The notes under the pieces were generated by a model that was not told the DNA's origin, made no database searches, and was given only the letters and a program-made list of their open reading frames with translations. The translations under genes and the position numbers were made by a program. Positions 1 through 12,300 of a stretch of DNA of 20,231 nt are shown piece by piece. The stretch is from the NCBI GenBank assembly GCA_016939345.1, contig JAFGHG010000163.1, positions 1 through 20,231 on the forward strand. Direction: 5' to 3'. This DNA is from Candidatus Omnitrophota bacterium (GTDB taxonomy: Bacteria > Omnitrophota > Gorgyraeia > Duberdicusellales > 4484-171). Within the stretch, counting starts at the first letter, position 1; every line of letters starts with the position of its first letter.

Positions 1-345
1 CTTGGAGTATTATGCACCTGCAGACTAACATTCCCACCATCATAAGCATATTTAAAATCACTATCCGGTCTTCCTTTTATCCTGGCGCGGGTTGTAAACT
101 CATAATGACCCAAATATTCAGGTCTTAATTTAAAATTTACGAACCAGGTTCCGGGAACTGCTTCTCCCCTTTCGCCGTAACCTGGTTTTATATTTTCCTG
201 TAAGACATCTATAGCCTGCCACTCGCCTTTATTTATATTACTGTAAATTTGAACTTCAATAAGTTCTCTTGAAGTTTCTAAGGTTGTACGAATTAGGGTC
301 TCAATTTCTACCTCATCGCCTAAGGCAATCGGTATGTTGTCACCG
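1..345 (-). other. Beta-sandwich module at left edge (incomplete)
   Basis: About 114 residues, cut by the window. Alternating strands carry Y-L-G-H-Y-E-F-T-T-R-A-R-I and G-T-W-F-V-N-F-K-L. The G-x-Y-E-F turn and tail Y-D-G-G-N-V-S-L-Q-V resemble beta-sandwich domains next to alpha-glucan phosphorylases and maltosyltransferases, and the module at 15600-16095 is built the same way. The chain continues past the left edge, so what follows is unseen. Confidence 0.5.
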
Positions 346-3300
346 GGAACTGGACGCATGGTTACATGTTCAATTTGGGCGAATATTGACTCTACTTTAA
401 GCGCTATATCATTAAATTGTCTCAGGGTAGTATCGCGTGCTCCTCGGTGGGCCTTGCCCTTGACCATTTCCTGATATTCATGGAAAGCAACTGCCCTTAA
501 AGCAGTTGATAGTTCTTCGGGGAATATTTCTCTAAAGCGGTTTGCCAACCATTCATTAGAAAAATATATTTCTAGGATATGATCAGGCTTTTTTGTCCAG
601 ATAAACTGCGGAGGTGCTCGGGGAACAACTGCTGTAAGTTGATAGAATCTAACCGGAATATCTTCTATTATGGAAACAAGGCAGTTAAAATCCTCTATAG
701 GTTTATAATCTCCCCGGTTTATTGCCCCTTCAATGGCACCCTTGTGGCGGCTTGGGATAATATTGCCAAAGTAACCGGCACCTTCTGATTTTGTTCGCAA
801 CCAATTTAATAATACCCCTAACCCTATTATTAATAATCCGGACAATTCATTTGAATTGGAGTCTCTATCGATTAAGTTTTCCATACGCATTGCTTCAGCT
901 GAACCCTGGTCAATATATCTTGGCGCGCGTACAGTAAAAGTTTCGGTTCCGACATTTACTTCTATCTCGCTGTATCCTTTAAGGATCATATTCCAGTGAT
1001 ACTCCCGGTTACTGAATTTTCTAACAACGATCAGATAGATGTTTGCGTCTTCACCATCAAAAGAAGATAATTCACAAATAAAAACACTGGCCATCTGCGA
1101 CGTAAGATGGTCATAGTATTTAAGAGTATCTGCTCTCTTGGGAATAACCAAAGCTGCAACCATTACTCCCCCGCGGTTCAGCTGATTATACATATTCAGA
1201 TATGCTCTTATCGGGTCTTCAACATACTGAAGGGTGAAAAATGAGGTTATGCAATCCGCATTTTCCGGCAGTCTGACATTTGTTATATCTCCTTCTATAA
1301 ACTCATACCTCCCTTCTTTCTCTAGTCTTGTTCTTTTCTCTGCAAATTCATTCCAATCAAATTCATTAACCGGGCTTGCTAAGTCTTGCTCCTGCCACTG
1401 GATGATATCAACCCCATAAGCTCTAAGTCTGTTATTCTGATCTGCCTCTTCAACCGGAGCCCGGCCAATTCCGCAGCCAAAATCAGCATAAACCGCTGCC
1501 TTTGTTAAAGCATTATCAAGAGTGCTTCCAAGATCAGAAATGTGCAGGAATTTTGCATAATCCTGGGTATTCCTGGCTAAGCTTTTCTCATTAGGGACAA
1601 AAAGCCTTTTAATACTTTTATCCTGGCCAGGCTTAGGTCTAAAATAACTCATAGTTAAAGCAGCCAGGCCAAGATAAAACCCAGACAAAAGACTTCTTGA
1701 CTGGCCTCTATCGGAAGAGTCTAATAAATTTTTTAAAATAGCAGTTATCTGTTCCCAGAAGCCTATGAGCATGACTGTCAGGATAAAAACAATTACTTGA
1801 AGAACAAAAGGATTATATCTAAATATCGGCAGGGGTTTATTGCTTTTTTGGTAGATATGATTCTGCAGCCTCCACATCGTCTCGGCCTTTTTTAGGATGT
1901 GCTTTTCCTGCAAGCAAGACTGGACTCTTTCATATATTTTAACAATGCTGTAAATTATCAGAGCCAAAAATATGGTCAGGACGGCATAGAATAATAATTC
2001 CAAAGAAATATTATTTGATTCCCCAAATTGATTATTTCCTGATATAAGCCTTGGGCCGATAAAATTTTTTCCGTCGTCATAAATTTTTATATAATGGTCA
2101 AGGGCGTTATTTCCTCTCTGATTGAGGACAGTCCCCTGATAATCATAAGGCCTCACCTGCCATAAACCAGGATTGTTTTTGAAATCGGGAATATGTAAAT
2201 AAAGCGCCCTTGGATTTACGTCAGCTTCGTAGGTTGCCTTCTGGGGATAAAAAAGCACGACTATGCCCGGACCGGATACAAAAAGGCCTGATATTTTATA
2301 ACTAGATTTTATTATTCTTAGTGCGCTGGATAAGTTTAGTTCAAAACCTCTTAAGTCATCAATTCCAATTCCCTTGCCTATGAAAACCCCGATAGCATCT
2401 TCTATGCCTAATCCGAATATCTCTGCAAGAGATAAAATCAAAGAATTTTCTTTTAATCTTTTCCTAACGATTTTTCTCTTTTTAGGCCTAAGATTTTTTC
2501 TAAGCTTAATTAAAATAGCAAGGATATAATGCAAGATCTTACTGATGATGATCAAGGCTTGTTGAAAAAACGAGTTTATTCTATTAAGCCATTTACTGAT
2601 AACAAAAGCGAATTTATATTTTGCTCCATTATGCCTGCGGTATTGGTAGGCCAGAATATCCAGCTGGCTCTTGTATTCATCTGAAAGATTAATACCATAT
2701 CTTTTCACTTCTTTTAAAAATTTTAGCATCGTTGCCGGATTTCTGAAAAAATCACCCAAGCTTTGCCAGGTAGCGCTTTCGTGATATTCTCTAAAAGCAA
2801 ATGTTGGTTCGTATCCTGAATGATTATCTCTTCTGGCTTGAAACACCTCTATTTCATGCTCTAAATACTTTAATTCCTTCAATTCATGCTTTCTTATATC
2901 AGCTATCACTTCTGAAGCAGGGTTTTCGGCTAATATATCAAAAACCTGCCAGTGAATATCTATGGTGATTGTCTGAAATTCATAATTTACCTCCAACAAC
3001 CTCCTTCCTGCCTGACCGTGGATATTTACCCTTAGAAGTTCAAAATCCAAAGAGTCATCGACCAACGAATACATAAGGCTTTCTGCCGCTTCGGCTATTG
3101 TTTTCACTGCTTTATTCCTGTTCCAGGCAGGATCAAATCTGCTTACCAGTCTAAAAGCTTTTTCGTGTCTTGTCCGTTCCAAGGTTATATCCGGTTTAGA
3201 TGAACCTTTAGCAGCCATGCCCGGGTAAAAGGTTTTTCTTCCGGGAATTAAAAACATAAGCACAGCCGGAATTATAAAATAAGAGCACAAAGAAAAGCTC

Positions 3301-6300
3301 CTTGACTCAAGATCAGGCCGATCTGCCCCTCTAAGTCCATACTGTCTCATGCCTTCGGCAAAAACAGGAAATAGATATCGTTCTAAGGTGTCTTTTATCT
3401 CATCAAATACATTTCCGTCAAAAATATCAGATGCATATCGGCTGTCATATACCGGAAGCAGCTCATTGAACAAGAAGGTCTTTTCTTCGACTGCTGATAA
3501 TACGGAACTTTTGACCAATCCTAGAATCTTCTGGCGGTGTTTTTCTTCGGCGACAAATATTACATCAGAACTATTTACCTCAAAACTTTCAGCCTTTAAT
3601 ATTGCCGAAGAAAAACCATCAATAAAACTCTGATCTATCCCTGAATTCTCTGCATTTATTCTTACCACTGGATCTAAGGCATTCGAACCGAATTTTCCCA
3701 CACCTCCTGAAAAAACCGCTATATTGTCTTCCCAGCTGTTTTTAACGACCTCATTGATAGTAATAAGATACATTGCTGCCGAACGGTTTATATTGGCATG
3801 ACAGACGAAAAGAATAAACAAGCCAAAAGTTGATATTCTTTCTAATATATAGGAAAACATCTTGTCTCTTTTTGCCTGCCACTCAAATAAATCGCTGCTC
3901 CATTTTTTTATTGCTCTCTTTGCCTCTTCATATGAATAATAAGCCTGTTGGTCTGCTGTACCGACTTTTGAGAAAATACTGGATTCGGGAGTTGTTATTA
4001 CGTATTCGGCATTGGCAAGCCTCCATATCTGATAATCGATATCTTTTTCACCACCTTCGGTTATCAGTCTTACCTTAGCTTCTAAGGCTTTTCTAACATT
4101 TTTACCTTCACAAACAGCAGTTTTGACCTTTTTCCTGTCTAATACCGGGACATTGATGTTACCGCCTCTTACTTTAAAGTCTGCCTTAAGCCTGTTTCCT
4201 GACACCGGCTCAAATGTCATCTGAACCCTGGGAGTATTTTCGCTGCAGCTAAAGTCAAGCTCAAAATCTCTCTGGCGCAAATACCTCTTTGCGCTGATTA
4301 ACAACTTTCCCGAATCAGGATCTCTCCCTAAAGCAAGGTATTTAATAAAATATATCCTCGGGCTTGCCTCTACTGTTTTGCTTTCAACTTCTTCCAAGGC
4401 AACTACGTAAAACCCTTTTTTATCTTTTCCCAGCTGGACATAAACATATTCACTTTCATCAGTTATCAACCCTACCTCTAAAGACACAGGCGTCCCAGGC
4501 CTTAAGCCTATTATTTTTTGACCTTGTTCCTGAGAAAGCATTTTTGGCTTGTATAACCCCGGAGAATGTTCAAATTGTTTTATGTAAGTATTTAATTTCC
4601 TTGTCTGGATAAAAGAAAACCCTCTGATTATAATGCCGGCTATGGCTAATAAAAAAATAAACCATACTGTAAAACTTAAGGAATCTCTGCTTTGTTCTGA
4701 TATATCTAGCTTAAAGCCTTTCAATCCTAACCTATCAATCAATCCTTCAGCAGCCAAAAGCCCTGATTCAAAATTAACCCATAATAACCCCGCTGTTATG
4801 CCCATAATCAAAAGAGCCGTGTTGTTTGAGCTATTAAGAACATGCTTGATGCGCTGGTTTCGGTCTGCTGTTAAAGTAATTTTAACTCTTTTCTTTACTC
4901 TGATCTTTGCTCGTCGGTCATCGCTGACAATGGTATGTTTGGGAGAAAACCAGTTAAGGCCCAAATTCTCAACTTTCTGCCTTTGACCTGAAACTATCCA
5001 GTGTTCATTGCCCCACTCTACATCCAAAGTAGCCTTGATAATCCCTTGCTTTATAAAGGTAATGATGTTAGATAATCCAACTGCATAACCGTAAAACTCG
5101 TTTACTACCGCTGAAGTTGTCTGGCCCCTTTTAACAGCTCTTTCAAAAGATAATGCAGTATCAGGAAGAAAATTAACAAAGGTTACTCTTAAATTATCTC
5201 TGGTCTTTTTAGCAGTTATCTTCATGGCGTTATCCGGCCACTCCAGCTGGGTCCAGTCTTTACCATGGAGTAAATTTTTCTTGAGTTCCTTTAAAGAATA
5301 AAGAATTATCCCTAGAGGCCCTCTTTGATAATGCTCTGGCCCGCAATCTTCTAGGGCCTGGCGTACCTCTTCAGAGTGCTCATCGGGTCTAAAAGGGGTC
5401 TGGTCAAAACCCATGCTATAGACCAAAGAAAGTATATCTCTCTCATAAAGCCTCTCAAGTTTTGTATAGCTGTTAGTCTCAATATACCTGCTGTGTTCGG
5501 TATAATATACAAACAAACCTAAACAAAAAAGGCTTAAAACAATAAAAACAAATATATATACTCCTGAACTTAGATTGTTTTCGCTATCAAGCGAAATCTC
5601 ATATCCGGCTTGTTTAGAAAAAACCGTGGATATAAAAGATATAAAGCCCATCAATGACCTGACAAGGTCATGAAAAAATGTATGTTTTATAATTGAATTC
5701 AGATGCAAAAGGTAGGTTCCGGCATAACCTATATCTATGTTATAAAACCTTGCATCAAGAAGTTCAATTATATCTGCTGCATGATCCATTGAAAAAAATG
5801 ATTTCTGCTTTAAGGCCGGTGAATTATCAAGAACCCTGTTAAGTTTTCTTAAACTCGCATATTCATCAATAATATCCAACAAATCATTTAGGTTTTTTAA
5901 AACTTTATCCAGGATCTCTCTGGCTGTTTTTATTTCCTCTATATCCAGTGTTTCTTGATCTGTTCTGACTCTATATGGAACACTTATTTTGCAGCCTGAT
6001 CTTTCATCGTAAAAATCCCAGCTGGCCATGACTTTAGAAAGAGATTTTTGCCGCTCTAATTCTAGCAAGCGTTTCTGGAGATTATTAAGCCTGAATGCCG
6101 CCCATTGCAGGTATAGCCTGTATATTTCTTTTCGGCCGAAACTTGCTGCCCAGGATTTCAATATATCTTCGAAAGGCTGGACAACATCGCACCTTAAGTC
6201 TTCTAACAATGCTCTCTTATATCTGTTAAGCACTGGCTCTCTTCCTGCTTGTTTGGCATAAGAAAGCTCTTTAAACATAGAATTTTCCAAATCATGCCAT

Positions 6301-9300
6301 TGGCTGATCAAATAAACCCACATACTGTTTAAACTCTGAAATATGTTTTTAGGATCCTTGCTTTCCTGGATATCTTCTGCAAGTAAAAAGAGGCTGGTAC
6401 GGATCTGAATAAAAAGAGGATCAGGCTTTTTTGATGTTGAATAAAAAGAAAACCTTCTTATTTTCCTGGCCAGGTAAACACCCCGCCTTCTGGTCTGAAT
6501 GAACTCAAGAAATAATGCTGCTAATAACCCGATAACGGCAGCAAGTAAAGGTTTTTTAAGCAGACTAAAATCGTTAAATATAAATGCAAAATTAAGCTCT
6601 ATTGTCCTGATTAGCCAGGCTGCACTGCCGCCGGATATAATATAAACTGTGTATCCAAAAATACCTAAAGCTACTGCTGCATAGGCTGTTACTACTATGA
6701 CTTTATACCACTCAACGGTCTCATTTCTTCTTAAACGCAGGATGATATATGAAAATACAGCTATAACTGATAAGATGATAAGATTTATGCTGTTATTATC
6801 TGGATTGCTGTTTTTTACTGTCTTAAGTCTGGCTATCTTTTTTTGTACAGAAAGCCTTAAAGCTTCAATCGAATCAAATCCTTTGATATCCTGAGCTGTA
6901 TAACCCCATAAATGCCAAAACTCATCGGGTTTCCAGAAACGTAGTTCGTTGATATCTAATCCTGCCTCTCTGAAACGCGGAATCAAATCCTGGAATTCCC
7001 TGCGTACCAGGCTCATGGCAGTATTAGAACCTTTACCCTGTTGGTTCTTGATTAGCCAGTCGAAATAGTTTAATACCTGAACTGACCAGGCTACATGTTC
7101 AGAGGTAAGTATATCAACCACAATAAAACTTTTTTCACTTTCGGAAATGATTGAGCGTCTGTATCTTTCTTGACGGGCAAGCTCATCTTCCTTTATCTTG
7201 ATAGCCTTTAGATCAGAAGCTCTTTTTATAGGAGCTATGCTTGAACTTAGAATTCCGGAAGCCTGAATTTCAGCAAATTCCCTTTCCCTTGTTAAAATGT
7301 CTATATCTGCCTGCTCTCCTACTTCCTGTCCTAATCCGGGAAGGCTTATTATTGATAAGTCAAATCCCGAATGAACAAGGCTGGATGTCAAAGAAGTCTT
7401 TGCTTCTTTATCAGCATGGATTAGAATCAACTGTCCGGGATTGACTTCCTGAATAAAATCAAGAAGCTCATGGCAATCAGCATGCGCTGATAAGGAAATA
7501 TTATGTACCTGGGCCCCTACCGCAATCCTTCTGCCTGCCAGCCTAAAGCCTTCTCCCTGCCTACGGTTTAACAGGCTGCTGCCTGGTGTACCTGGCGCCT
7601 GATAACCTACAAGAATAAGTGAATTATTTTTTCTGGGCAGGATTCTCGGCAGGTAAAAACTGGCCGAGAGAGTACCTGGTATCATCATTCCCGATGTGGC
7701 TATAATACAGCAATTTTTAAAAGCAATATCTTTTCTATCATCTTTGTGGACTCTATACAGGCCGTTGCCCCACTCAAATTCTCCCTGAACAAAATTTAGC
7801 TTCTGAATTATTTCCTCTGTCGATCCAGGCATTAAATGCCTATTTCTCATATCGATTTTAAACATACCGGCAGCTGCACCGTCAAGATATATGGGCATAT
7901 CTTCTGGTATAATCCCAGAATCCCTGTGCTTTAATAAAGTCAATACCACCTCAGTTGCCCGGCCCAAAGCAAAAACCGGAATAAGAACAGTGCCTCCTCT
8001 TTGGTAAGTATTTCTTACAGCCAGGGCTAATTCTAACCCCCGGCGTTCTCGGTCATCTATCCTTATCCTGCTGCCGTAGGTAGCCTCACTGATCATGATA
8101 TCTACTGGTGCCTTAGGCTTTTGTATCCCTGAAGTACTAAGGCTTTCTTCTTTAGAAAAATCACCGCTGTAGAATATGTTTCCATAAGGAGTTGCCACGG
8201 TTATAGCTGAGGCTCCTAGTATATGACCGGCAGGCTGGAAGCTGATCTTGATATCATCGATTAAGCCGTTAACAGCATAAAATTCAGCATCATCGGTATT
8301 TGAAACAATCGGCACTTTACGAAGGTTTTGAGTCACTCTATAAACATCACGGGCTGCCTGATTAGCAGTTACCCCGGGTAAGCTGGCTATCCTGCGGTTT
8401 TGCTTGCGTTTGTTTATCAAATCATTTAAAGCAATCACAATATGCTCTGCGGTAAGCTCAGTAGCAAAAACAGGGACTTCGCCGAATAAAGCCATGGCTT
8501 CTGGTAAACAGCCGATATGATCAATGTGCTGGTGGCTTACTGCTATAAAATCTATTCCCTCATCTATTAGATGAAAGCTGGGCATAAAAAACTGGCCCGA
8601 ATTCACTCCCTGTCCGCAGTCAAAAAGAAATCTGGTTTTTCCGGCCTTAACATAAAAACTGCTTGCACCAGGAGAATCAACGCCTCCCAGAGGAATGACC
8701 TTTATCTTTTCTTCAAACTTTCTATCTGAGCGCTCAACTATTTTAGGCTTATACCTTATCTTTGCTGCAGCTTCTGCCTCTATCTCAACAAGCAATTTGT
8801 CTCTGCATACATCAGCGATTACAAAAGACGAAGCGGCAACTTTAAAAGCATCATATTCCTGGACTGCCTGCTCTACAGCAGTTACCTCTTCAGGATTCTT
8901 TATATAACCCCTTAATGTAACAATTTGTAATTGCTTAACGCTGTCAAGCAAAGCCTGAACTTCGGCATTTTTGATCATACCCAGGTTTTCTTTGATCTCT
9001 AGATTCTCCCGGGTAAGCAGATTGGCAATATTTTCTAAAGTAAGGCGGGTTTGGTTCTCTATGCCTTCAGGCTGGGTTTCTTCTCCCCGGATGGCAGCTG
9101 TTCCCGAAACATAAAAATGAACATATACATAATCGCCTTTTTTGACCAAGACTATCTTTGCCCGCTCAAATTTTGGCGTAGCCTTTTTCTTTTGCCTGAA
9201 CCCCGGCTTTCCTTTAAGCTTTTCCTGGGAATACCTGTGGGCATCTACCTGAAGAGTGTTTTTTATTCCTTTTACAATAACATCACTACGCTTAGTGCAA

Positions 9301-12300
9301 TCAAGGGCAATAAATTCTAAAACTACGCTTCCTGCTGCCTGTCCGATACCGGTCGCCGCAGGATAGCCATTATAAAATCTGGACTGGCTGTAAAAAATAC
9401 CACGGGAATCATTAAATATCTGGTAGTTCTGTCTTTTTCTTTGGAATAAAAATAATAACCTGGCAGGAAATTCGGCAAGCTGGCCGTCGAAAAGCAATGA
9501 CAGTCTCTTTATAAATCCGGGAGTAGATCCTATTATATCCGGAATATAATTCCATTGTCTTAGCACATCAGAGAATACCATTCCTTCAGCTTCAAGGATT
9601 TTCTTCATAAGCCTTAAAGCTTTTCTGGACTGGCCTCTGGTTCCTGTTACCTGTTCATAGGTTAATCCGGCTGCATACACCCAACGAAGTCCGCTGTATT
9701 TTAAAACTGTATACCTCATGTCGTCTATTTGCTCGTAGACAACAACTATGTTCTCGTCAAGCTTAGGAAAGGCTATCAGACAATCGATAGCTATATCAAG
9801 GTAATCAGCCGGAGCTTGATTGACAATACTTGTCGGCGGAGCATTAGGTCCGATTATATTTAACAAAGCTTTCTTTCTCGCTAAGAAATGCTCCTGGCTA
9901 TCTGCCCTGACTAAGGCGGTCTGCTTCAAGATAACCCCTCTATTTCCAAGGACAGCCTTGACCTGACGAAGAGAATTATTCATCTGGGCATCAAAAGAAG
10001 AGCAAGCTTTAGGATAGACTGTTAAATGGACTTCATCATAACTTCCTCTGTCAACGACAACCTGCCTGGTTTTAGGCATCTCTATACCTGCATAGCGGCG
10101 CAAACTTATTAGGTTATTGATTATCTGTTCTCTTGCAGCAAAATCGCTTTCGTCTTTAAGCATCTCTTCTAATCTTTTTATGCTGTACTGAGCAGGAACG
10201 TAAATTGAGGAAGTTAAATATTCGGATTCAGTCACTCTCAACCTGCTTATCCTTGTCTGCAGGCTTGCTATTGACTTTATTATTGCTTCTTTTACTTTCT
10301 TATCCTTTTCCTGCTTATACATATTCCTTAAAGCCGGCAATCCTATGCTTTCAGCCTTATTATCCTGAATAATTTCCAACTCTTCTATTGCCTTAAGCTT
10401 TATCGGCCGCTCCTTTACCGCCGTTATCAAATGCCTGTATAATGCTTTTATGGCTAATACGAATATGGCAAAACCTATAAGCATAAACCCTAGAAGCTCG
10501 GTATTGTTGCTCTGCTGTCTGCTGTCATCCTGTGCTGAACCAGCATCAGGCTTCAGGTCTATTATCAGCAAACTTCCTCTCTTTGAGTAAACGCTATGAC
10601 CAAACTCAATGATTGACGGTCTGAAAAATCTGAAAAGTATCGCCGATAATGATTTCTCTTGGGTTTCTCTTCCTCTGAAGCGAAACTTCATCCTGTGTAT
10701 TACAATAAACCTGAATTTCTTTCTCTGTATTACCTCTTGAACATATCTTTTAACCAGCTCACTGCCTATGCCAAAACCCCGGTAAGCAGGATCAACCGCA
10801 ATGCCGACCATATAATGGCTGTTACCATCTAAAGCTATCTCTATGCCAGAATCTTCAAGAGGTTTGCTCATATATTTTCTTATCTCCCTGGAACTTGGAA
10901 CAGCACAAGCAATACAACCTACAACTTTTTCTCCGTCTCTAGCAATAAAAGAAATAGCTTCTGGGTCTTTTGCTGTGTTGACTAACCTGTCAATCCAGTC
11001 CTGGTTAAATATCTCGGCACTTAAGAATAAACTTCTTAAATCTTTATCCCTGGGATTGGCTGAATTTGCAGGAACTTCGAAGTCTATATGAATATGTTCA
11101 GCAGCAGGATTAAATTTAGCTAAGGCTAAGACAGAAACTGCCAAAAGCAAGCTTACATACATCAAAAGATCTAAAGCAGAACTGCTCTTTTCAGAGTTTA
11201 CAGAATCTGCTTTGCTCGATTCCCCTGTGTAAGGATTAACATGAGCAACAGCAACACTTACATCATCTGCTTTTATCCTGACAAAATCTTTTCTTTTAGC
11301 TATCTTCAATACCTGATCAAGCTCATCAAGCACCCAGCTGAATATCTCATCAAGTACCTGATTAAATATTTTATTACTGCTATCATAATGCTCTTTAATA
11401 TGGTCAGGCAAACCTTTTTTCTTTAATTCCTCTTCATTGGCCCTTATTAGATTAGAAATCTCTATTGTTACCGAATCTATAAGCTCTTTTATATCTAAAA
11501 TAGCTCTATAAAGTACAAAACCAGGCCTGTATAGTTTGGGCTCATAAAAACCCGGCTCAACCTGTTGGTTCATCCCGTACAGGCTCCAGATATATTGATT
11601 ATAATCCTGCCAGGCATAAAAGCTCATCGGAGCAACCTGCTCTCTTTTTGCTGGGACTAAAATTCGAGGTGCTGAAACCAGGTTAAAAGTATTTCTCGAA
11701 ACACCAACAAACTGGCCTAAATTTGAGGAATATTCAGCAAATCTAGAGAACCTATTGGCTAGCTCAGGGTTTTTCCTGGACAAAGCGATAAACAGTGCGT
11801 TCTGATGATTATGAAGAAAATCAAATATTTTTACTATTGCCGGCCTTAAGCCCTCAATATAATCAAGCTTTGCCTGGGCTTCCAAGACCAAATACTCAGC
11901 CATGTCCTGAGGGCTGGCTGAAATGCCTAATTGCTTTTCTAGGTTAGTTGCTATTTCCTCATCGCTTAAAGGATCGTGTAAACCGTCTGTTGTTACTAAA
12001 AATACATGTTCTTTATTTGCATCAAGGCTATGTACAAACACCTGAGGAATAAGATCCTCAAAAAACACCTGGCCGCTATCCTCGTGGCATTCGATCAAAG
12101 TATCTACTACATTCCTGTTTTCAAAAATATTATCTCTTTTTTTCTCAAAAACGTTATCAGTGGTTGTTGTGGCTAGTAAATCTTGTTTTTTAGCAATTAT
12201 TCCCAATGCCACCTGGGCTTTCTCGCTTAAGCCTGAAGTAATTACATCTCCATTTATAAGAATATATTCCTGCCCAAGGTAATTTCTATCAATATCCGAG

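Noticed and set aside
5654..5671. Perfect 7-bp inverted repeat (ATGACCT, GACA loop, AGGTCAT)
   Set aside because: It lies within coding sequence of the open frame. Read on the coding strand, the T-run comes before the stem, not after it, so it is not a terminator of this gene. The stem is short enough to arise by chance.
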